From contig QMVF01000023.1 of assembly GCA_003660965.1 (NCBI GenBank), positions 1-8,993 on the forward strand: DNA of 8,993 bases, given 5' to 3'. The stretch is from Microcaldota archaeon. Its GTDB lineage: Archaea > Micrarchaeota > Micrarchaeia > Burarchaeales > Burarchaeaceae. The position numbers and the translations under genes are program-made. A model generated the notes under the pieces. That model was not told the origin of the DNA. It saw nothing but the letters and a program-made list of their open reading frames with translations, and ran no database searches. Shown one piece after another: positions 5,334 to 8,993 of this stretch (positions are counted from its first letter, which is position 1; each line of letters begins with the position of its first letter).

Positions 5334-5837
5334 TCAGGCTACCCTTAATTCACCAGGAAGCCTGAATGAAGAGCCGCTGATGGAGTCGAACCGGTACTTG
5401 CGTCTCAGAACTTCCATCACGTTTATTACCGAATCCCGCTCCACCCCCTGCTCACCACAGATTCCAATCTCGAGACTCGGATTTGCTTCGATTCCGCGCT
5501 TTACTGCAGTTTCCATCATTCCAGGCATTGAAACCTCGGCACCTGACCTGCCGGACAGGAGTAGCAAATCGCCGCCTTTTTCAAAATCAAAGAAAGTCTT
5601 GCCCGTGCGCTGCTCAATTTCACGTATAGCGGCACGTATCGTATCTTCAAGAGCCGCATCAATCTTTCCTGTTTTCATATATCTAAGACAGGCCTCGGTA
5701 GTTATGATTGCAAAATCAGGAACTGGCAAACCGTCCTGATACATGTCAACTAAGTGAGCGCCCTTGCCACCCAATGCCTTTTTTGCTTCGGACAGATCGC
5801 CAAGATGATCATCCCTCTTAGGCACGTATACGAGCAA
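5334..5837 (-). CDS. Short PPDK-like protein: N-terminal and C-terminal ends joined, middle absent
   Basis: Pyruvate phosphate dikinase (PPDK, about 880 residues) interconverts pyruvate and phosphoenolpyruvate through an ATP-grasp domain, a swivelling phospho-His domain and a PEP/pyruvate barrel. This 167-residue product matches only the two extremes. Residues 1-112 match the start: GGKGAHL (23-29; Lys25 at the ATP-binding Lys), GLPVPDFAIITTEAC (36-50) and RSGAEVSMPGMMET (97-110; Arg97 at the ATP-binding Arg). From about 119, EIGICGEQG (123-131; Cys127 at the catalytic Cys of the barrel) and SISGSSFRLP match the extreme C-terminus. The phospho-His domain and most of the barrel are missing, so it cannot be a PPDK by itself. 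Frame is open throughout. Start is TTG 5837 (a TGA lies two codons upstream) or GTG 5825; a weak TATA-like CATATAG lies near 5886. It may be an in-frame deletion remnant or a new small protein. An assembly error is the third possibility. Confidence 0.75.
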   Translation of the reverse strand: MLVYVPKRDDHLGDLSEAKKALGGKGAHLVDMYQDGLPVPDFAIITTEACLRYMKTGKIDAALEDTIRAAIREIEQRTGKTFFDFEKGGDLLLLSGRSGAEVSMPGMMETAVKRGIEANPSLEIGICGEQGVERDSVINVMEVLRRKYRFDSISGSSFRLPGELRVA

Positions 5838-5900
5838 CCTTCAAGTTAGCAGCCAATGTATCAATCTCCAGAATTAGTGAATCTATATGCATTTGAAACC

Positions 5901-5908
5901 TTTTAAGC
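5901..5908 (+). promoter_or_regulatory. Putative TATA box for the EamA transporter gene
   Basis: TTTTAAGC lies 22 nt before the ATG at 5930, so transcription would begin at or near the start codon. GGAAAGG just upstream of the ATG could act as a ribosome site if transcription begins earlier. Confidence 0.45.
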
Positions 5909-5929
5909 TTTTGAAAGGATCGGAAAGGC

Positions 5930-6808
5930 ATGGATGTTGATGGCAGAGTGCTTGCATTCGCCTGCCTGCTTCTCTGGTCGCTCTCGCCACCGCTTGCCAA
6001 ACTAGGGGTTGGTGAGGTTGGATTTCTCAGCTTCTCGCTCTTTACTGCTCTCTTGACTGGTCTCTTTGCATTTCCATTCATGCTTAAAGAGAAAATAAAG
6101 GGGGTGCGGAGGTGGTGGAAGCAATTGCTCATGCTCTATCTATTCGCCTACTTTCTATTCTCAATCCTCTACTTCCTCGGCATAGAAAGCATTTCTGCAA
6201 TTCAGGGCTCTGCACTGCTCGGCTCTGAAGTTCTGTTTTCACTTCTGGTAGGTGCAGTTTATGGTAAAGAGAAGCTTGGGCATGGAGTTTTGGTTTTCAC
6301 GCTCTTGCTCATGCTTGGAATTGCAGTTGCGATTTTGAACGGGATGTTTGAGCTGAGCGTTAGCCTAGGTGCGCTCTTCGTTCTGCTCGCAATGCTTTCA
6401 CTTCAATTGGGCTTTTACAATGCAGCTGATGCCATTAGAGAGTGTGGAGTTGGCACAATATTGGTTTTTGGCAATTTGTTTCAGGCAGCTGCAACCCTGC
6501 TCTTGTTCCCGCTCACTTCAACACCGCTTGCATTTGCATTTGATCCAAGTGCATGGCTGTCTATTATAATATACGCAGCCCTGCCGAGCTTCAGCGCAGC
6601 TTACCTATGGTATCAGGCTTTGAAGAGAATCAGCGTGTACGTAACTACTGCAATTGTAGTGCCTGCGCCTGCAGTTGCCATACTTTATTCCGTGCTCCTG
6701 CTTGGCGAAACTATAACCACATATCATATAATAGGAGTTGGACTGATTGTTCTTAGTGTATGGAGGATTGCTAATCGTAAGCATCAAGTCAGGAGCAGCT
6801 TTATGTAG
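5930..6808 (+). CDS. EamA/DMT-superfamily transporter
   Basis: Polytopic membrane protein of 292 residues with about ten hydrophobic segments (roughly 6-23, 31-52, 65-84, 90-110, 117-137, 144-164, 173-193, 206-228, 238-258 and 264-280), the size and layout of the drug/metabolite transporter family with two five-helix EamA repeats. The second repeat ends with the typical pattern ALKRISVYVTTAIVVPAPAV, then LLLGE and GVGLIVLSV; the first repeat has the matching LGIESISAIQGSALLGSE and YGKEKLG. Members export or import amino acids, nucleotides, sugars or other small metabolites; the substrate cannot be inferred here. The ATG at 5930 places the first helix correctly. The last 25 nt overlap the end of the convergent geranylgeranyl-reductase-like gene; both reading frames look real there, as the final residues of each lie beyond the conserved core. 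Confidence 0.9.
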   Translation: MDVDGRVLAFACLLLWSLSPPLAKLGVGEVGFLSFSLFTALLTGLFAFPFMLKEKIKGVRRWWKQLLMLYLFAYFLFSILYFLGIESISAIQGSALLGSEVLFSLLVGAVYGKEKLGHGVLVFTLLLMLGIAVAILNGMFELSVSLGALFVLLAMLSLQLGFYNAADAIRECGVGTILVFGNLFQAAATLLLFPLTSTPLAFAFDPSAWLSIIIYAALPSFSAAYLWYQALKRISVYVTTAIVVPAPAVAILYSVLLLGETITTYHIIGVGLIVLSVWRIANRKHQVRSSFM

Positions 6809-8028
6809 AACATGGGGGAGTAAAGTTCGCGCTTGGCCTCTTCATTTGTGAAAGTGCCGCCTATGAATTCGCGCACCTCGGGCTTCTTTGCAGCCTTATC
6901 AATTACCAAATTCAACAGGAATTTCCACTTGCCAGCGCGCTGCAGGTTGTAGCTGGTCTTTAGCTCAGACCCCAGTTCAGCCCACAAGTTCTCAGAGTAT
7001 TGTGATAGCATGTTTTCGGAGAAGTTGTCTACCCTGAATGCCTGATCAATTATTTCAGATGCAATTTTTGCACTTGCAGTTGCATTTCCCATTCCCTCGC
7101 CAGTAAATGGATCAACGAGCGAGGCTGCATCGCCAAGCAATAAGTAGCCGGGCCCGTGCACCTTCTGCCTGTATGAGCCCAAGGGCAAGTTCCAGGCTCG
7201 AATTTCAGAGCTGGGCTTTGCATTCTTGAACCGCTCCTTGAAAAGAGGATTGGTTTTGATTGCATTCAGCATCAGCCCCTTCAAATTAACATGCCTTCCC
7301 TGCATATCCTTTATCAGCATGCCCAAACCGATGTTGTGCTCACCATTGCCAACAGGGAAGATCCAGAAGTAGCCTGGAAGAACCTCGTCTATGAAGTGCA
7401 GTTCAATTCTGTCCTCAGGCCCGCTCACTCCCTTGTAGTAGCCGCGCACTGCTGCACAGGAATGCTTCGGGTCTGGAGTTGTGACGCAGCCAGTTTTACG
7501 CGCAAGCACTGAATGCGCTCCGTCTGCACCCACTATCAATTTAGCTCTGAACTCATCAGGCTTTTTGCTCTTAACGTAAACTCCTTTCACTCCTATTATT
7601 TGCTGGCCTTCCATTATTGGCCCGGTTACCTGGAATTCCTCAAGAGTTTTCACTCCCTTGGTTTTCTTTGCAGTTGTGAAGAAAATGTTGTCCATGTAAA
7701 TGCGCTTGCAGCAGTAGCCTGGCTCCCTGTCCCCTTCATAGGTTTTGCCTCTAAATGGTATGTCAATCTGCACGCCTTTGGGTGAAGAGAAGATTACTCC
7801 GCGCACTGGTGCATGTTGCACCTTTTCAATCTGCTTATCAATTCCAAGCTCGCGCAGCACGCGCAAGGATTTGCCGCTTACTGCATCCCCGCATGTTTTG
7901 TCGCGCGGGAATTTTGCTTTGTCTATAAGCAAAACATTGTAGCCCTTTTTTCCCAAAAGCGCGGCGCATGAGGAGCCTCCAGGCCCTGCTCCTACAACTA
8001 TAACATCATAATCGTATTTTCCTTCCAT
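6784..8028 (-). CDS. Geranylgeranyl-reductase-family flavoprotein (lipid saturation)
   Basis: A 414-residue FAD enzyme of the geranylgeranyl reductase family, which in archaea saturates the double bonds of the isoprenoid chains of membrane ether lipids at the cytosolic face of the membrane. Seen in order: FAD motif VVGAGPGGSSCA (11-22), FPRDKTCGDAVSGK (40-53) with the conserved Cys47, VGADGAHSV (166-174), the substrate-site motif LPGYFWIFP (217-225) followed by GNGEHNIGLG, and the second FAD motif GDAASLVDPFTGEGMG (299-314). Length and order are normal. Related family members act on other polyprenyl or ring substrates, so the exact product is not certain. The ATG at 8028 has a strong site, GGAGGTT, at 8041-8035 and a TATA element further upstream. 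The enzyme needs a low-potential electron donor; the ferredoxin in this window is a possible one, but that is inference. Confidence 0.9.
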   Translation of the reverse strand: MEGKYDYDVIVVGAGPGGSSCAALLGKKGYNVLLIDKAKFPRDKTCGDAVSGKSLRVLRELGIDKQIEKVQHAPVRGVIFSSPKGVQIDIPFRGKTYEGDREPGYCCKRIYMDNIFFTTAKKTKGVKTLEEFQVTGPIMEGQQIIGVKGVYVKSKKPDEFRAKLIVGADGAHSVLARKTGCVTTPDPKHSCAAVRGYYKGVSGPEDRIELHFIDEVLPGYFWIFPVGNGEHNIGLGMLIKDMQGRHVNLKGLMLNAIKTNPLFKERFKNAKPSSEIRAWNLPLGSYRQKVHGPGYLLLGDAASLVDPFTGEGMGNATASAKIASEIIDQAFRVDNFSENMLSQYSENLWAELGSELKTSYNLQRAGKWKFLLNLVIDKAAKKPEVREFIGGTFTNEEAKRELYSPMFYIKLLLT

Positions 8029-8076
8029 TTATAGAACCTCCTATAGCCACAATTTACCCGCCTAATTCTCCGAAAA

Positions 8077-8087
8077 AATATATAAAG
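8077..8087. promoter_or_regulatory. Bidirectional TATA element in the divergent gap
   Basis: AATATATAAAG on the plus strand reads CTTTATATATT on the minus strand. On the minus strand it predicts a start near 8056 and a leader of about 28 nt carrying the ribosome site of the reductase gene. On the plus strand it predicts a start near 8109, directly before a run of hairpins, although the coding gene on that side has its own closer TATA box. Confidence 0.55.
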
Positions 8088-8108
8088 AGTTTGCCCTATT
8101 TGCAGGTG

Positions 8109-8200
8109 GAAAGTGATTGGCAACCTGACCCATGGTTGCCAATTTTTGCAGACCTCGTCTGCAAATGGTGATGCTTGAACCCAAGCTGCTGATTCCTCTA
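8109..8200 (+). ncRNA. Tandem-hairpin region; candidate small RNA or leader
   Basis: Three hairpins follow each other. Hairpin 1 is a perfect 10-bp stem, ATTGGCAACC (8116-8125) with GGTTGCCAAT (8134-8143), loop TGACCCAT. Hairpin 2 is a perfect 9-bp stem, TTTGCAGAC (8145-8153) with GTCTGCAAA (8157-8165), loop CTC, starting one base after hairpin 1. Hairpin 3 is GCTTG (8173-8177) with CAAGC (8182-8186), loop AACC. A plus-strand TATA box about 26 nt before 8109 could drive a transcript that begins just before hairpin 1. T-tract TTTTT (8143-8147) follows hairpin 1 and would allow termination there. I do not recognise it as a known RNA family. It could instead be a DNA-level protein-binding site or a remnant of a repeat element; the end at 8200 is a guess. 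Confidence 0.35.
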
Positions 8201-8223
8201 CCTCAAAGCCCCGGAAGCGCATG

Positions 8224-8237
8224 AAAAGCTTAAAAAC
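8224..8237 (+). promoter_or_regulatory. BRE/TATA promoter for the secreted Cys-rich protein
   Basis: AAAAGCTTAAAAAC has the same AAAGCT lead as the other promoters in the window, with TATA-like TTAAAAAC at 8230-8237. A start near 8260 gives a leader of about 34 nt that holds the full ribosome site GAGGTGA (8282-8288). Confidence 0.6.
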
Positions 8238-8293
8238 TTTCTATGCTGCATATTGGGGTGCGCAGTACAGCTAATTGCGGCGAGGTGAATGGC

Positions 8294-8993
8294 ATGGTTA
8301 ATGGAACGAGATTAATTTTGACAGGAGTGATTTTGGTAGCCCTTATGGCAGTTGCATTTGCAATGCAGGGGCCTGGTGCAGCTCCCTGCCTGCTCGATGT
8401 GAGCGGCGAGGATGCTGAAACCATGACCATGCCATATTCAGAGCTTACGGTTGAGCTTTTGGGCTCTGAGTATACGCAAACAGTTGATGCTTATGCAGAT
8501 CTCGGGGAAGGGGAGTTCCTTCTCTGGAGCGATGCTGGCGCGCACGTTGGAGAAACCTATGTCACCTCGGTAGATGCAGGTACTGTTCTGCGCTTGAAGG
8601 CTGAAGGTGCGTTTGCAGTGTGGTCTGATGATGCAGGCCATCAGGTTGAGATTTTGGTAAATGGTGATTCGCTTCCTGAATTTGCACCTTATTTAGATCA
8701 GGAGGCTTTGGAGGACATTCTTGGCCCTTACCTTGTTGATGGCATAATTGTGCTTGATCCAAACCAGGCAATTGTGATTTACGAGGTTGGTGCAACTGAC
8801 CCAGAGAGGGCTGCTTTTGATATGCAGGATTTGGTGCTGCTGGTTACAGTTGACTGCTACACCTACTGTGGTGATGGTGAAGTGCAGTGCCCAAACGATG
8901 AAGAGCAGTGCGAGGAATGCGATGACGGAAACAATGAAGATGGTGATGGTTGCACTGCCAAGTGTATGATTGAGGAGCGTGATGTTACTATAA
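8294..8993 (+). CDS. Secreted or surface protein with Myxococcus-type Cys-rich repeat, 3'-partial
   Basis: The first 233 residues of an exported protein that runs off the right edge; the TAA in the last three bases is out of frame. The N-terminus (MVNGTRLILTGVILVALMAV, then AFA) is a classical signal peptide with a short basic start, hydrophobic core 7-22 and a likely cleavage after Ala23. Residues about 30-185 are acidic and rich in Val, Leu, Gly and Ala, suggesting a beta-sandwich of unknown family. From 188 on lies CYTYCGDGEVQ, then EECDDGNNEDGDGCTAKC (207-224), the conserved CGDG...ECDDGN...GDGC...C pattern of the Myxococcus cysteine-rich (DUF4215-like) repeat, which is normally disulfide-bonded and present in extracellular proteins. 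More repeats may follow outside the window. Start: the ATG at 8294, six bases after GAGGTGA. A cell-surface or adhesin-like role is inferred. Confidence 0.85.
   Translation, partial: MVNGTRLILTGVILVALMAVAFAMQGPGAAPCLLDVSGEDAETMTMPYSELTVELLGSEYTQTVDAYADLGEGEFLLWSDAGAHVGETYVTSVDAGTVLRLKAEGAFAVWSDDAGHQVEILVNGDSLPEFAPYLDQEALEDILGPYLVDGIIVLDPNQAIVIYEVGATDPERAAFDMQDLVLLVTVDCYTYCGDGEVQCPNDEEQCEECDDGNNEDGDGCTAKCMIEERDVTI

Noticed and set aside
5380..5739. 119-codon plus-strand ORF opposite the PPDK-like gene
   Set aside because: It is the reverse-strand shadow of a frame with clear PPDK motifs, and its own protein is Ser/Ile/Arg-rich with no recognisable domain.
5897..5920. Short imperfect inverted repeat CCTTTT...GAAAGG around the transporter promoter
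   Set aside because: Only five perfect pairs in an A/T-rich stretch, which is expected by chance around an AAGCTT-containing promoter.
5818..6132. Minus-strand ORF of 104 codons opposite the start of the transporter
   Set aside because: It is antisense to a clear EamA gene, spans its promoter region, and its Ser/Arg/Pro-rich product shows no domain.
7513..7785. 90-codon plus-strand ORF inside the geranylgeranyl-reductase-like gene
   Set aside because: It is antisense to a well-supported flavoprotein with FAD motifs on both sides; no promoter or ribosome site is seen.
8113..8195. Box C/D guide RNA (GTGATT and GGTGATG as C-like boxes, two CTGA as D-like boxes)
   Set aside because: The first CTGA lies in the loop of a strong hairpin, the C boxes do not match RUGAUGA fully, and the spacing between boxes is longer than usual for archaeal guides.
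8109..8220. tRNA or tRNA remnant on the minus strand (GGTTCAAGC resembling a T-loop)
   Set aside because: The flanking five bases do not pair, no acceptor stem or D-arm can be built, and the hairpins are incompatible with a cloverleaf.
8132..8224. Small plus-strand ORF of 30 codons starting inside hairpin 1
   Set aside because: No ribosome site precedes the ATG, most of the ORF lies inside the hairpin arms, and the peptide resembles nothing I know. The RNA or DNA structure explains the bases better.

Overview
The window looks archaeal. Most genes are preceded by archaeal-type TATA elements about 22-27 nt upstream of the expected transcription start, several with an AAGCT-like BRE just before the TATA box. 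Ribosome sites are of the GGAGGTGATC type, and one gene encodes a geranylgeranyl-reductase-type enzyme used for archaeal ether lipids. Genes are short and tightly packed, on alternating strands, with convergent pairs that overlap or nearly touch. A secreted protein with a Myxococcus-type Cys-rich repeat and a long ThyX-like protein would suit an uncultivated small-genome archaeon (DPANN-like). That placement is an inference from style, not from any marker gene.

Layout. 2-613 (+): end of a short-chain dehydrogenase whose start lies left of the window. 684-1315 (+): a two-gene operon of a four-helix membrane protein (DUF2178-like) and a 64-residue XRE/Cro-type regulator with an ATGA overlap. 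Its promoter sits inside a 10-bp inverted repeat that is a good candidate autoregulatory operator. 1312-2058 (-) and 2166-2420 (+): a divergent pair of an FAD/NAD(P) ferredoxin-reductase-like protein and a ferredoxin with only three cluster cysteines. 2417-4045 (-): a long protein made of two ThyX-like units, each keeping a different half of the ThyX signature. 4109-5331 (+): a MIP18/DUF59 Fe-S assembly factor followed closely by a thioredoxin reductase; a single TATA box between ThyX-like and DUF59 can serve both directions. 5334-5837 (-): a 167-residue protein that joins the extreme N-terminus of pyruvate phosphate dikinase directly to its extreme C-terminus. 5930-6808 (+): an EamA/DMT transporter. 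6784-8028 (-): a geranylgeranyl-reductase-family flavoprotein. 8029-8293: the longest intergenic stretch, with a bidirectional TATA box and three successive hairpins that may be a small RNA or leader. 8294 to the right edge (+): start of a secreted Cys-rich surface protein.

Theme. Much of the window concerns redox and flavin chemistry: SDR, ferredoxin reductase and ferredoxin, the flavin-dependent ThyX relative, thioredoxin reductase, an Fe-S maturation factor, and the lipid-saturating flavoenzyme, which needs an electron donor such as ferredoxin. The points most worth a second look are the internally collapsed PPDK, the split ThyX signature, the tandem-hairpin region at 8109-8200, and the palindromic operator around the promoter of the membrane protein/regulator pair. 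No mobile element, CRISPR array, rRNA or tRNA was seen.
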